From: Brienomyrus brachyistius
Taxonomy: Eukaryota > Chordata > Actinopteri > Osteoglossiformes > Mormyridae
Direction of reading: 5' to 3'
Assembly (NCBI RefSeq): GCF_023856365.1
Contig: NW_026042394.1
Span: forward strand, 310,001-374,000
Length of the DNA: 64,000 nt
Below the pieces are notes generated by a model. That model saw only the letters and a program-made list of their open reading frames with translations, made no database searches and was not told the origin of the DNA. Positions 1 through 10,685 of the stretch are shown here, one piece after another. The translations under genes were made by a program, and so were the position numbers. The number at the start of each line of letters is the position of its first letter. Position 1 is the first letter of the stretch.

Positions 1-604
1 CGGGATCATAAGGGCTTATTATAGTTATTTTTATTTCTATTATTAGTAGTTATATTATTTTGTTTTATTTTCGGTTATTTCATTGTAGTTCTTTCGTATT
101 AAACTGCAGTGACCCTTAACCATATGTCTGACGAAATTCTCAGATGTAGCGCTTTGTTTCCAGGTTCGATTCGGAGTTTCTCCGTTTCTATATATCCTGG
201 GAGAGATCTCTCTATTAGCAAACGGGAATACTTGTTACGAGGTTCTAACCTAAATTATGTTGCGCTTGGACATAAGACCGATAGCTTAGTTACCTATCAG
301 GATCATACTCGTATGTGTGTGCCTGCTGTAGACAAAGCAAGTTTAACACAACTTTGCGCTGTGAGTGTGTCATTTAGAAATTGGGAGTCTCCTGTGCTTG
401 AAACCCACCGTGGTTAAGCACCATTTGCGACAAATTATAGTGCACTCACAATTTAAATCCGTCGCCGTAACGCGAGCGCCGTCTCGCTTCAGTAATTGTT
501 TTAAGGGGGTTTATACTGTGCAAGGCACAGAAGAAGGCCGCAAGCGGCATGCGCATGCATTAAATGTGTGTGTCACTCATCTTGCGTCGGCAACCGTTTG
601 GTTA
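1..604. other. Unrecognised sequence before the 46-bp satellite
   Basis: Two short overlapping open frames occur on the plus strand (109-417 and 365-670), but neither shows a motif, signal peptide or repeat that I recognise, and the second runs into the satellite. I treat them as chance frames. The first 100 bases are AT-rich. Confidence 0.4.
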
Positions 605-1268
605 CCTCTAGTGGTCAGGCATAGAACTTCCACTCCATTTCGAAATTGCGCCTCCAGTGGCCAGGCATAGAACTACCACTCCATTTCGATATTGCGCCCC
701 CGGTGGTCAGGCATAGAACTACCACTCCATTTCAATATTGCGCCCCCGGTGGTCAGGCATAGAACTACCACTCCATTTCGATATTGCGCCCCCGGTGGTC
801 AGGCATAGAACTACCACTCCATTTCGATATTGCGCCCCCGGTGGTCAGGCATAGAACTACCACTCCATTTCGAAATTGCGCCTCTAGTGGTCAGGCATAG
901 AACTAACACTCCATTTCGAAATCGCGCCTCTAGTGGTCAGGCATAGAACTACCACTCCATTTCGATATTGCGCCCCCGGTGGTCAGGCATAGAACTACCA
1001 CTCCATTTCGATATTGCGCCCCTAGTGGTCAGGCATAGAACTACCACTCCAGTTCGAAATTGCGCCTCTAGTGGTCAGGCATAGAACTACCACTCCATTT
1101 CGAAATCGCGCCTCCAGTGGTCAGGCATAGAACTACGACCCCATTTCGATATTGCTCCCCTGATGGTCAGGCATAGAACTACCACTCCATTTTGAAATTG
1201 CGCTTCTAGTGGCAAGCCATAGCAGTGCCACTCCATTGAAATTGCACCTCTAGTGGTCCGCCATAGTA
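605..1268. repeat. 46-bp tandem satellite, about 14 copies
   Basis: The motif starting GTGGTCAGGCATAGAACTAC recurs with exact 46-bp spacing at 611, 657, 703, 749, 795, 841, 887, 933, 979, 1025, 1071 and 1117, then as decaying copies at 1163, 1209 and 1253. Variation is concentrated in the unit end (ATATTGCGCCCCCG versus AAATTGCGCCTCTA), giving two intermixed subtypes. Copies at the right edge carry small deletions and more substitutions, as expected at the margin of a satellite maintained by unequal exchange. No coding role is visible. Confidence 0.95.
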
Positions 1269-2050
1269 GGTTAACAACATCTGAGTTGGGTCTCTGGTGG
1301 TCAACTGCGGTGATACAACACGCATAATTGGACACACAGGTTCTTGCCTGAAAGCAGGAATTAACTTCATGGACTAAATCAATTTGATCACAATACATTA
1401 ACATCCAATTAGGTTATTGTTGCATAACTAATTTATGTTTACAATTGAAGAAGAAACACAATTCATTTGGTTTGATTTCTGTTTAACCTTTTTGATTTAT
1501 TTTAGGTTTTATTTCACCTTATGCTTTCATTCATTCCCTCTCCCCCAACAAGGGGACTTGCATAGAAGTTCAACCACTATTAACAACAGTAAACCAGTTA
1601 CGTACACAATCCCATCAGGAAGTCGTTTGGATGTGATCAGTTGAGCCCTTCGGGTGTTGGGTGCTTACCATTCGCTCTCTGCTGGTTGAGCTTGTCTGTG
1701 GCTCTGCTGTCACTGCTTGCGATCGTACAGTTTGTCAAAACCGAAGGGGAGTTCTCAGCAATTGGACGCCCAAAAGCGTGTCAGCTCGGCTACACCCACT
1801 GACTCATTATGGGCAAGGCTCACAGGTACCTCAGGCGGTCATTACAACTTTTGAGCAGGACCTCGTTTAGGGTGAGTTCTGAGAACAGCCCTAGCTTGGA
1901 CTCTCACTAGGGTGGGTGATACCTGAAGGCAATTTTGCCAGCCGATAAGCTGAGCTCCACCTGGGTTGTCTCAGTTGTGCATACAGAACACGCCCTTCCA
2001 AGTTAACATTGCTGGGAATCGGGGGAGTGGAAGCCGGACTCAGGCTTGCT
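1269..2050. other. Unrecognised interval
   Basis: No long open frame or known repeat is recognised. Short frames at 1435-1644 and 1661-1870 lack any motif. The stretch 1660-1960 has a less AT-rich composition than its left neighbour and could be the remnant of an old element, but I see no terminal repeats. Confidence 0.35.
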
Positions 2051-2051
2051 T

Positions 2052-2166
2052 AGCTGGGAGAATGATTCCTGGTCTTAGAGGAATGTCTAATGAGGAGAGG
2101 TTAGCTGAGCTGAATCTGTTTAGCCTCGAGCAAAGGAGACTAAGGGGGGACATAATCCAGGTGTTA
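2052..2166 (+). mobile_element. CR1-type LINE fragment (RT C-terminal region)
   Basis: The frame reads MIPGLRGMSNEERLAELNLF and continues with the CR1-typical SLEQRRLRGD motif, a conserved segment near the C-terminus of CR1 ORF2. It matches the copy at 62655-62760 almost base for base over about 108 bp, and that at 26396-26496 more loosely. It stops abruptly at about 2166. It is a truncated, dead fragment. Confidence 0.85.
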
Positions 2167-2256
2167 AATCTGGTCATTGCATTACATTTTTTTTGTGTCC
2201 ACTCCTTTATTTCGTGTTTATTGTTTGTTAGGTGTAATGTCTGTCTTATGTTAGTT

Positions 2257-2406
2257 ATATCCATCCATCCATTTTCCAAACTGCTTATCCTACTGGGTCG
2301 CGGGTGGTCCGGAGCCTATCCCGGAATGTGGAATGGGCACGAGGCAGGGAACAACCCAGGATGGGGGGCCACCCCATCACAGGGCACACTCACACACCAT
2401 TCGTGA
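2257..2406 (-). mobile_element. tRNA-derived SINE, GATG-tail family, 3' part only
   Basis: Reverse-strand copy of the most abundant SINE in this window (SINE-A here). The plus strand begins with the CCATCCATCC tail complement followed by TTTTCCAAACTGCTTATCC and the body up to the CACTCACACACCATTC block, where it ends. The tRNA-like head (A and B boxes) is missing, so this is a partial copy with no promoter. Confidence 0.88.
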
Positions 2407-2776
2407 TTATATTATTGCACTATACTGTATAAATAAAAAGTAAACTTAATACCAGTTGTGGTAATAAAGTGCACAGAGAGGAAGAGAGAGTAGGGTTTCA
2501 CATAAACTTATGTTCATTAGCATTTAGTATTCTGATGGCTTTGGGGGTAGAAGGTCTTATTAAATCTGGTTGTTCTGCAATGCATACTGCGGTAACGTTT
2601 ACCAGAGAGCAGAAGTTCAAACATCTCATGTGCTGGGTGCGTGGGATCTTTTTAAAATATAATTATGCATATGTAGAACTAGGGATATGATCCTATTAAG
2701 TATGATAGTTCTGTCTCATTATTGCAGGATCGACATCCATAGTAACTGTGTTGATCTATCCATTTGTGTGCATGTG
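2407..2776. other. Unrecognised AT-rich interval
   Basis: Nothing is recognised apart from short chance frames. Confidence 0.35.
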
Positions 2777-2799
2777 TGTGTGTGTGTGTGTGTGTGTGC
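2777..2799. repeat. (TG)n microsatellite
   Basis: An uninterrupted run of about eleven TG dinucleotides directly precedes the inverted-repeat element at 2804. A second, shorter TG run lies just past that element's other end at 3069-3082. Confidence 0.9.
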
Positions 2800-2803
2800 G
2801 AGC

Positions 2804-3066
2804 GGGTATACCTATCCTACCCCATAACGTGATAAATACCTGTTTTTTTTCCCTTATGGGGACCACGAAACCGAAAACCAGGAAAACTCTATTTTATAAA
2901 AATCTGTGACTGCTATGGAAAAACTAAAAATGCAAAACCTCTTGTATTTTGCTGGGTTACTTATGGTTATGGTTAGGGCAGGGTGGGGGTTAAGCTTGTC
3001 ATAGTTAGCGTTAGCATTTATCCCATAGAAGTGAATGAGCGGGCCCCATAAAGATAGGTATACCCT
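2804..3066. mobile_element. Short TIR element (MITE-like), candidate
   Basis: The left end reads GGGTATACCTATC and, after a ~33-bp interruption, CCCTTATGGGGACC at 2851-2864. The right end is GGGCCCCATAAAGATAGG followed by TATACCC at 3042-3066, the inverse of the left end. About 25 bp of imperfect terminal inverted repeat therefore bracket a ~260-bp non-coding body. TG runs abut both sides, which could be its target preference. I recognise the ends as common in fish genomes but cannot assign a superfamily. Confidence 0.6.
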
Positions 3067-3099
3067 ATGTGTGTGTGTGTGTCCCATATTGCCTGGGCT

Positions 3100-3186
3100 T
3101 CAGGATACCTCATAACCCGGAACTTCATCAGAAGTAGTTAGAAAATGGATGGATGGATGGATGGATGGATGGATGGATGGATGGAC
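3100..3186 (+). repeat. Decayed SINE tail plus (ATGG)n run
   Basis: About ten GGAT/ATGG units occur at 3146-3186, preceded by TTAGAAAATGG, like the GGTTTGGAAAATGGATGG 3' end of the SINE-A family. The upstream sequence keeps only vague similarity to the SINE body, so this is probably an eroded tail that later expanded as a microsatellite. Confidence 0.6.
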
Positions 3187-3383
3187 GGACAGATCAATAA
3201 AAGTACAGAACATCCATTTTACAAAGAACCGTCAACACTAAATGTTTGCACTGGTCATGTTCCTAGAAATTAAACTTCTTTTCTGAAAAGCAGCATGTTC
3301 ATAAATTAGCTGTTGTTATTCCTTGTGGGAACAAATGCAGATGAAACTGTAAAACAGACTGCAGTGGCAAAACAGTTCTGGCT

Positions 3384-3505
3384 ACCCGCCAGCCCTTCTG
3401 CCTGTGCTGCCCTGCCTGCCCGCCCTCCTGCCCATTACGTCCTGCCTGTGCCACCATCCTGCCTGCCCTCCTGCCTGTGACGTCTTTCCTGTGTGCCCTG
3501 CTGCC
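3384..3505. repeat. CCTGCC-rich low-complexity tract
   Basis: Irregular repeats of CCTGCCTG and CTGCCC occupy this stretch. The antisense frame 3299-3607 that it leaves open is biased in composition (Gly, Arg, Ala, Gln) and is not a credible gene. Confidence 0.7.
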
Positions 3506-3582
3506 AGTTATTCTGTATTTACATCCGGACTTAACTAATTGAACCATATAGATCAGGACTTTGTTAACCTGACTTCTGCCCT

Positions 3583-3783
3583 GTGGAGGATGGGCTCCCC
3601 CTTTCACTCTGGTTCCTCCAAAGGTTTCTTACTATGACTGAGTTTATCCTTGCCAATGTGGCTTTATAATTTTTCAGGCTTGATATTGCTCACTGGGACA
3701 ATTGGGCAGGGACAAAGTAAAGTGCTTTGAGACTATGTAAGGCTGTGAAAATGCACTATACAAAATAAAGTGAATTGACTTGA
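3583..3783 (+). mobile_element. L2-type LINE 3' end
   Basis: Starts with GAGGATGGGCTCCCCCTTTC and GGTTCCTCCAAAGGTTTCTT, passes through GCTCACTGGGACAATTGGGC, and ends with AAAGTGCTTTGAGACTATGT and a short AATTGA-like tail. This is the familiar 3' end of teleost L2-type LINEs. A second copy of its first half lies at 59440-59580. Clade assignment is from memory of the pattern. Confidence 0.65.
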
Positions 3784-6310
3784 GTAACGTGGCACAAAGC
3801 AACCCTTCTTTGCCACAGGAAATGTCTGGTGCAATTTCTTTTTTAATTGTACATGTCAATTGCATAATACCCTAAACTAATTCATTATTATTTCTATTAT
3901 TATCATCATCATCGTCATCATCATCCTGATAAGTATTTCATTAGTATTCCATGGTATTTTGATTTTTCAGGAATCAGTGTGTGTACTGTATACTTTTTAA
4001 TTTATTTGCACTATGTGTAGTGTCTCTGCAGCTGTACATACTTGCTGCATTAAGCACAAGAACTTCCCTCAGGCATCAGTATAGTTAATCAAATGTAATA
4101 TTTCTTGCTTGTTTATTAAGTGGTTTTAGGTATTTTGTGTGTTCCACTTAATTTAGTGTAATTAGTCCTAGTTGACTCAGGTTTAGTTAGATTTTTCCTT
4201 CTGTTGTTCCTCTGCATCATGCTACTGTCATAAAATTTCAATGTCTTACCTAACTTAAGAGTTTTTTGCATTGTGTTTTGGAGAGAAAGAAATCATAACT
4301 TTTTTTCTTTAGATTCATCCACTGATTCTATCACCTATGACACATTCCCCCTGAATATTTGTTTGTTTGTTTATTTATGTATTTGCTTGGGAGGTGGAAT
4401 TAACAAACAGAAATAACTGAATGAATCAGGGTAGTGAAAAACATTTATAAACTTATCATTTTGGTATTGGTACGATCCTGTTCTGGTTAGTTAGCCGAGG
4501 GAGTAAATCATCCGGAGTTTCATCTCTCAATCTCCTCCTACACCCACTCAGCATCACAGTATGGACTCCCCAATGCAACTGATCTGCACGTATTTGTACT
4601 CTGGGAGGAAATTGAAGCCCCCATAGGAAAAACTCAAAGCCTACAGACATATGCACAAAACCAGGGGACATGCTCAGTTCTGCAGGTCTGGAAGTGTGAG
4701 AGAAGGCTATTTATTTTTTATATTAGTTTCCCCTCTGCCCCTGGTAAAGATGAAACATGCACAAGTCTACTTTTTAACCAACTGCTAAGTCATTAAACAC
4801 ACATATACTTACATGAAAGTCTGACTGATACTGGAGCTTCCAGTGCCCGTAAACCAGGTGCTGGGGTACTCCATTTCCTTCTTGATAATTAGCGCCATTG
4901 AAAAAAAACTGTGCCTTTCCTAATATTAATTGACTCTCAGACAAATGTACTACTTGAAGACCCTGCCACTATTCGCATTTTCCAGCAGGAGTCACAAATC
5001 TTCATTGCATTCAGTTTATTCTCAGATGAGCTCATGCATGTTTCTATGTGCATCTTTACACTTAAACAAATACAGCTGCCTAAACTCTGTTGTTATATTC
5101 CATATATATTTGTCGTGACTGGCCTTTTTTCTCAAATGATGGATTTCTGAAACTAAAACTGACAGTAATATAAAATATTTATATTGCCACATAATCGACA
5201 CATGTTCTGATATGACATAGCATTCCCCTGGACCATAGTGCGACTTAGAGACGAGATATAACATGCCCTTCACAGTAAAACACTAGATAGGTGCAACACT
5301 TAATGTCAACGTTGTCAATGTCAATGTTGACTTAATGTCAACGTTAAATTCATGGATGCGCAAATTAAGTAACACAGTAACAGTACAAAAACGAGCAGAG
5401 CTGTGTATGGCATGACTATCTCGCGGCAGCGACAAAATATGCTTATCCTTCTAATTATTCAGAAGAAAATATATTTGCAAGCACAGCCGTTCACGGCTTC
5501 CGTACAAAAAGCTGTCACTACGCTACAGGAAGAATACACGGCCAATATAGGATTTACACAAGTCTGCTTCTTTTGTTTTTTTTAGTAACAACTTTCACAA
5601 AAATGAACAGCAATACTTCTAAAAGTGCAAATCTGTTGCCAAATTAAATAAACAAAGAAATTAATCATAAAAATATTCAATGTATATACAACTAACCATT
5701 TCCAATCAAAAAGTACATACAAATCTCCAGTACAAGTTATACAATGGAGCGCAGATAAAACTTTTAAATAGTAATTAACCAAACTATATAAAGAATACAA
5801 GTTTGAATACAGGTAATTTGTATACATTTTACTGTGTTCAGACTGAAAAATCAGCACCAGCCTTACACACATTGCAGTTCTGCTTTTTTCTTCTTTTAGC
5901 ATAATTATCCGTTTCACGTTCACGAGGCAGAAGATCCCTGCAAATGTGAAAATTCACAAGTAACAGGCACCATTAACCTCAAGCCATAACAGTCTGCTAG
6001 CCTGAACAATAGCAAACTCTATGTATTACCAATTATTACGCAGGTTGTCACTTTATCAAATCATGACTGTTACTAAGAAGTGGGAGTGAAACGCGTGTCA
6101 CGAGATCTCGCGATATTACAACATGAGTTTCTCGTTGGAGCGAAAAGCGGTTTCACGAATGCGCTGCAAATTAGCTGCTGTGAATATGTTGGCATCTGAC
6201 TAAATTACTATAGTAGATACCCCAGACACTTTTAAATCTTTTGTGTGGCAGCATTTCGGGTGCCCGGCGGAAAATATAAATGGCGAATGAAGGGGGGCTA
6301 GGTTGCGTGC
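3784..6310. other. 2.5 kb without recognised genes
   Basis: AT-rich single-copy-looking DNA. Small-scale repeats are (ATT/ATC)n at 3886-3930, TTTG repeats near 4360-4382, and a cluster of AATGTCAACGTT / GTCAATGTTGAC repeats at 5301-5346. Open frames (for example 4911-5150, 5403-5585, reverse 5582-5923) are compositionally random and show no domain. No promoter or exon could be supported. Confidence 0.4.
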
Positions 6311-6318
6311 TAAACTTT

Positions 6319-6809
6319 GTCACACTGAGAAAGGGGAACAAACTGGAACACAGGCAGGAAGAGAAGGGGGGCTCCAGCCCTCCTCGTTGTGTAAGTAAAT
6401 TCCGGAAAGCAGAAGGTACATTGACAGGCTCGTGGTGACATTAAGCTTACGCTTGACCTGCGGGGACATGACAAGGGAGGGGGTCGCTGACGCTGCTAAA
6501 TTGCAACATAACAAGATAAGATCAAAGGGAACGGGTGTGGGGACTAACGCCAGCAATGTCCAAACAATAGTTATATGTTACGTCAACTGGAAAGATACCA
6601 ACAAGAACAGTAGACGCCCTAAACGGGGTATAAAAGTTAGACACAGACAACAGGGAGCTGAGCTTCCCTTGGTGTGTACTTTTGTGCATCTGAGAGTGGC
6701 TCCCGGATCGATCTGTACAACAAATAAAGAGAGCTGACTTACAACCATCCTTTGCCTCACGAATGCATCTTTTCCTCATCAACGGACTCGGTGGAGTCTA
6801 ACTCCAACA
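6319..6809 (+). mobile_element. Endogenous retrovirus 5' LTR (left edge uncertain)
   Basis: The right part has the order expected of a retroviral LTR: TATA box TATAAAAG at 6629-6636, polyadenylation signal AATAAA at 6723-6728, and a terminal CA at 6808-6809 three bases before a primer-binding site. The left edge is not fixed because no second LTR is present; a TGTCAC at 6319 is one possibility. The region is a provirus promoter remnant, plus-strand oriented. Confidence 0.75.
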
Positions 6810-6812
6810 ATT

Positions 6813-6830
6813 TGGGGGCTCGTCCGGGAT
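6813..6830 (+). promoter_or_regulatory. Retroviral primer-binding site, tRNA-Pro type
   Basis: TGGGGGCTCGTCCGGGAT is the 18-base primer-binding site used by murine-leukaemia-type (class I) retroviruses that prime from tRNA-Pro. It sits immediately after the LTR end, which fixes both orientation and class. Confidence 0.93.
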
Positions 6831-7602
6831 GAGGAGAAGGTTGTTTGGATTGGAACCAGAGACGAGGTCTTGGGGACGCAGAGAGCCACGGGCGCCCAGC
6901 AATTAGGTGAGCAGAGCCTGTTTTATCGAATTCTGCATATTGGCGATTGCTAAATAAAGTGGCTGGAAGTGTCTCAGGATCTGTCGACCAATATTGTGGC
7001 GAGGGCCTGTTGTGCGTAGCTCTGACGGCCTGTGAACAGAGGGTACGGGACCCCGTAGTAGAACCTATTGGCGGAGGATTTAAGTCCACTGTCGTGTCCT
7101 TGGTTTGGCAACCCACCTACTGCTGATGAGCAGTAGGACAGCTGGGATTGAGCGTCCCGGGAAATTCAGGACCCCCGAACAGCTAAATTGGTCGGAGGAG
7201 TAAGGTTCATCCTCCTTAAAACGGGTTGAAGTCCCGAGGTGAAAGTCCTCAAAGTATTGGGTTAAAGTCCCGAGATTAGAGTACTCAAAGCATCGGGCTA
7301 AAAAGTCCCGAGACGTGGGGTCCCAAGGTACCAAAAAGTGTACACAGCGCTATTTACTATTTCGCGTGTGTAAGTGCGTGTTTACTATTCACTATTCCAG
7401 TGTGAGTGGGTTTACCATTTACTATTTACTGTTTTGCGTGGTTCGGTGATTGTGTGTGAGTGTGGGTTTAGGTTTTGGTGGTGTTTGTTAGTGGGGCACT
7501 CAGAGACAACTAAGAGGTGTACTAAGTGTGGGTGGATAAATCCATCCCCTGAGGCACAGGGGTTGTTGGATCAGGAGAAGTGTAGGTCAGATAAGCTAAA
7601 AC
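6831..7602 (+). other. ERV untranslated leader with internal repeats
   Basis: This lies between the primer-binding site and the first gag ATG. It contains three consecutive ~38-base repeats (7222-7325) built around AAGTCCCGAG with CTCAAAG spacers, each able to pair GTCCCGAG-like and CTC-like blocks. A second zone (7340-7445) repeats TTTACTATT. Retroviral packaging signals lie in this position, but no function is shown. A 102-codon reverse frame here is antisense noise. Confidence 0.6.
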
Positions 7603-8004
7603 ATGGATCACGAATTTGATAGAGAATTGGATGACGGGGGCTGGGGTCCACCAGTGCGCGGGCGGTGGAAGCCTCTGTGTGAACAGATACAGCTGTTAAA
7701 AATAGCAGTGGGAAAAACAGCTCAGGAAAAGGGCCGAGAGAGAGAGACGGCAGATGCGTGGAAGCGTATGGGGATTGCAGTGAAATGTGCAGGATACAAA
7801 CCGGAGGATAGGCAATCATTAGGAGCACTTTTATGGCGTAAGGTAAAGGAGCATAGCGGCCTGAAAGACGAGGCAGGACGCGAGCTAGTGAAAGCGAGGG
7901 TGTTACAACGGGGAAAGTGGAGAAAAGAGGGAGAGAAACAGGAGCAGGAGAGGCGAGCGTGGGCATTACGACACAACTTTGCCCTTATTGGCTTAAGATT
8001 TTAG
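7603..8004 (+). pseudogene. ERV gag N-terminal fragment (truncated)
   Basis: A 133-codon frame starts MDHEFDRELDDGGWGPP about 770 bases downstream of the tRNA-Pro primer-binding site, where a matrix-domain gag should start. It is rich in Lys, Arg and Glu, consistent with matrix, though I cannot place it in a family by motif. After about 7968 the frame runs into an unrelated dispersed repeat also present at 43079, so only the gag N-terminus survives and capsid, pol and env are missing. Confidence 0.6.
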
Positions 8005-8431
8005 TTACATACATGACGTTTGTATATCTGCTATTTCTCCCGAGAAGCAGGTAAAGCAGTGGTAACTGCTTTTCAATTAATTTACTTGGTAAAATTAAAT
8101 TTAAATAAATGATATGAATACTGTAATAGTACTCGTGAACTTTGTTTGTTTGTTGTTAGTTACTGTAATGTTGCGCTGCTTTATTTGTTTAATCGTCTTG
8201 TCTGTGAAGACATTCAAGTTAATCAAATAAGAACTGCACTGTACACTGTACATGACCATAAAAACTTTGAATCCTTGAAATAAATGTTTTTGATCTTTTC
8301 CTTGGCAGTTATCTTTTTACACAGGGCCTCTATGTACACAATAGTTATTTTTTTCACGACTAACAGTATGGATCAGGAGTTGGTTATTGTAAAAGAAGTA
8401 ATGTGCATGCAGGTGATATTTGTATAGATTT
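7969..8431 (+). repeat. Dispersed ~462-bp repeat, copy 1
   Basis: It starts at CATTACGACACAACTTTGCC and matches 43079-43541 at roughly 95% by eye to GATATTTGTATAGATTTAT, beyond which the two loci diverge. It contains AATAAATG near 8280 and looks like the 3' end and 3' UTR of some multicopy transcript. In both copies the frame RHNFALIGL/DLR(F/I) stop opens the segment. Origin unknown. Confidence 0.85.
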
Positions 8432-8890
8432 ATGTTCACCTCTAGGTGATAAGTTTGATAGTCATTTCTTTTACCGTTTGGTCTCTCGGTTGAACATAAT
8501 AGTGGCGCGAGCAGCTCCACTTGGTTTTTTAAAAATACTCAGCCATGAACTTCTGGTGAACTCAGGTGAATCCCTTCCTTCAGTAGTAAACCTTGGTATT
8601 TTCAGCCGTTTACACATTGTCTCACTAAAAGGTTGATAATATATTTGTCCTTTTACATAATGATGAAATATACGCTAATAAAAGTGAATATTCATAGATT
8701 CATGACTAACATAAAGTAGCTAACAGAAACTTAGACTAACAAAAGGTGCAAATACATACTCAGTTGGTTCCATTGTGTTGATTACATTACAATGTTTACA
8801 TTGTAATGATTATATCATGGATATTTGGCATACTTTTTATAAAATCATAATTCTTATATTCTACGTTAGATAGTGCTAAATAATATTCCA
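8432..8890. other. Unrecognised interval
   Basis: AT-rich; only chance frames. Nothing supported. Confidence 0.35.
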
Positions 8891-9115
8891 TAGATGGATG
8901 GACTTTATTAATCCCTGTGGGGAAATTGTTTTTTATGTCTCCCTCAACTTACTCTTTGTGGAGTAAATTGTCCGCGAAGTGCAGCTGCCTGTTGGGGCGC
9001 CCAGGGAGCTGGGGGTTAAGGGCCTTGCTCAAGGACCCACAGACGTGCTGTGGCTGGGTTAGTTTCAACTGGTGACCTTCTCATTACAGGCACAAGGACT
9101 GACCCCTGCCCCCCA
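8891..9115 (-). mobile_element. tRNA-derived SINE, second family (SINE-B)
   Basis: Reverse-strand copy. Its complement contains CTTGAGCAAGGCCCTTAACC, CCCAGCTCCCTGGGCGCCCC and the AATTTCCCCACAGGGATTAA tail block, matching the copy at 18837-19062. The B-box area (CACCAGTTGAAACTAACCC on the reverse strand) has decayed. The family is transcribed by Pol III and mobilised in trans by a LINE. Confidence 0.82.
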
Positions 9116-9651
9116 ACTGTGTATGAGTAGCATTTATGCTGTTTCTTGAGTGTGAGCTAGTACATAAACCAGCTAGTGTTCACCACTGCAAAAATACTCT
9201 AGCTTTCATACACATTTTTTTATTTTCTTACATTGTCCGTTTTTGTTCATAGTCTGTAATATTCTGAATAACGACAATGTAGAGGAAAAACAGATTAAAT
9301 TCTCCTTGTTTGTAATTTCCCCATGTAATCCACTGCCTTGTGGTAAGAGGTGGAAAAGTCGGACGCGTTGAATGATGAGGATACGATATTGAGTTTAGTT
9401 CTTGAGTGGATTTATTCATATGATATATTAACGCACAGTACTTTGAACTGGTTTGTTTGGCTCGAAAGGGTCGATATGCAGACACCATCACACACGGCAA
9501 ATACGGTCAATGACTGTTTCACTTTGCACCTTCAGCCCTGAGCCGCGTAATCTCAGCACCTCTAATAACAACCATTGCTGCCCCCTACAGGTGGGAATAC
9601 ACTTACACAATAGTAAAGATCACTAAGGCAGGCAGTACCTCTCGTTTCAAG
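9116..9651. other. Unrecognised interval
   Basis: No gene or repeat recognised. The frames on both strands (reverse 9228-9500, plus 9350-9541) overlap each other and lack motifs. Confidence 0.35.
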
Positions 9652-9665
9652 TATTACAATACTAT

Positions 9666-10027
9666 CCATCCATCCATCCATCCATTTTCCAAACCGCTTA
9701 TCCTACTGGGTCACGGGGGGTCCGGAGCCTATCCCGGAAGCAATGGGCACGAGGCAGGGAACAACCCAGGATGGGGGGCCAGCCCATCGCAGGGCACACT
9801 CACACACCATTCACTCACACATGCACACCTATGGGCAATTCAGTGATTCCAATTAGCCTCAGCATGTTTTTGGACTGTGGGGGGAAACCGGAGTACCCGG
9901 AGGAAACCCCACGACGACACGGGGAGAACATGCAAACTCCACACACATGTGACCCAGGCGGAGACTCGAACCCAGGTCCCAGAGGTGTGAGGCAACAGTG
10001 CTAACCACTGCACCACCATGCCACCCC
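9666..10027 (-). mobile_element. Full-length SINE-A copy with target duplication
   Basis: It runs from the CCATCCATCC tail complement to GCATGGTGGTGCAGTGGT (complement) and contains, on the reverse strand, the A box TGGTGCAGTGG and B box GGTTCGAGTCT of a tRNA promoter. It is flanked by a perfect 14-bp target duplication TATTACAATACTAT (9652-9665 and 10028-10041). The 3' tail of GATG repeats suggests mobilisation by an RTE/Rex3-like LINE; this is inference from tail type. Confidence 0.93.
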
Positions 10028-10035
10028 TATTACAA

Positions 10036-10123
<88 letters not shown>
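10036..10123. repeat. (TA)n microsatellite
   Basis: About 44 uninterrupted TA dinucleotides. It appears to have grown from the TATA end of the SINE's right-hand target duplication. Confidence 0.95.
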
Positions 10124-10125
<2 letters not shown>

Positions 10126-10685
10126 CATTATATTATAAACAATAAATACGAATAAATAAAAACATTGAACAAATAAACATCATCAATAATATTCATGAAT
10201 AATTACGCTTAATATACAAATAAAAGAATAGCTCCTGCAGATGATTTCAGATAACTACTGGAACAATGAGTTCTGGAGGGGAGCAAGCTCTGTTACATGC
10301 TATAGAAATGTTGATCTGATTCCTTTCATTATCAGATTGTTACCACTGTTAAAAACCACAGATATTGTATTCTGATTGTATGCATTTCCTTATTAGGGCA
10401 TGTCAGTTACTTCTGTTAAAAATCAGTTTATTCTGACGTCGTAAATTTCCTGACCAGAGTTTACCCTCTTTAAAGTGATGGAGGTCCACTTGTGCCAAAG
10501 ATATGTCAATATGCATATGAGATTTCGTTTGTGCCAAAAATATGTAAACAGCACACAGTCTATGTCGACTGAGAATGTGACAAAGAATTTTTCTGTGACA
10601 ATTCTATTATGTCAATGAGTTTGTCTGTGGAGCCCCTGAAGGGACCTAATGGTGTCCGCTAATTAGATACCCAGAAATAAACTGT
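10124..10685. other. Unrecognised, possibly ERV leader
   Basis: Mostly unrecognised. The last ~80 bases (GGAGCCCCTGAAGGGACC and an AATAAA at 10675) directly precede a gag-like frame and may belong to the same decayed provirus, but no LTR ends or primer-binding site could be defined. Confidence 0.35.

Noticed and set aside
605..1268. 46-bp repeats as a possible CRISPR array
   Set aside because: Units are directly tandem with no unique spacers, and the genome is a vertebrate one.
3299..3607. Reverse 102-codon ORF with GRRAGRMVAQAGRNGQEGG
   Set aside because: Arises from the CCTGCC low-complexity tract and overlaps an L2 3' end.
5582..5923. Reverse 113-codon ORF with hydrophobic stretches
   Set aside because: AT-rich chance frame; no motif or plausible splice context.
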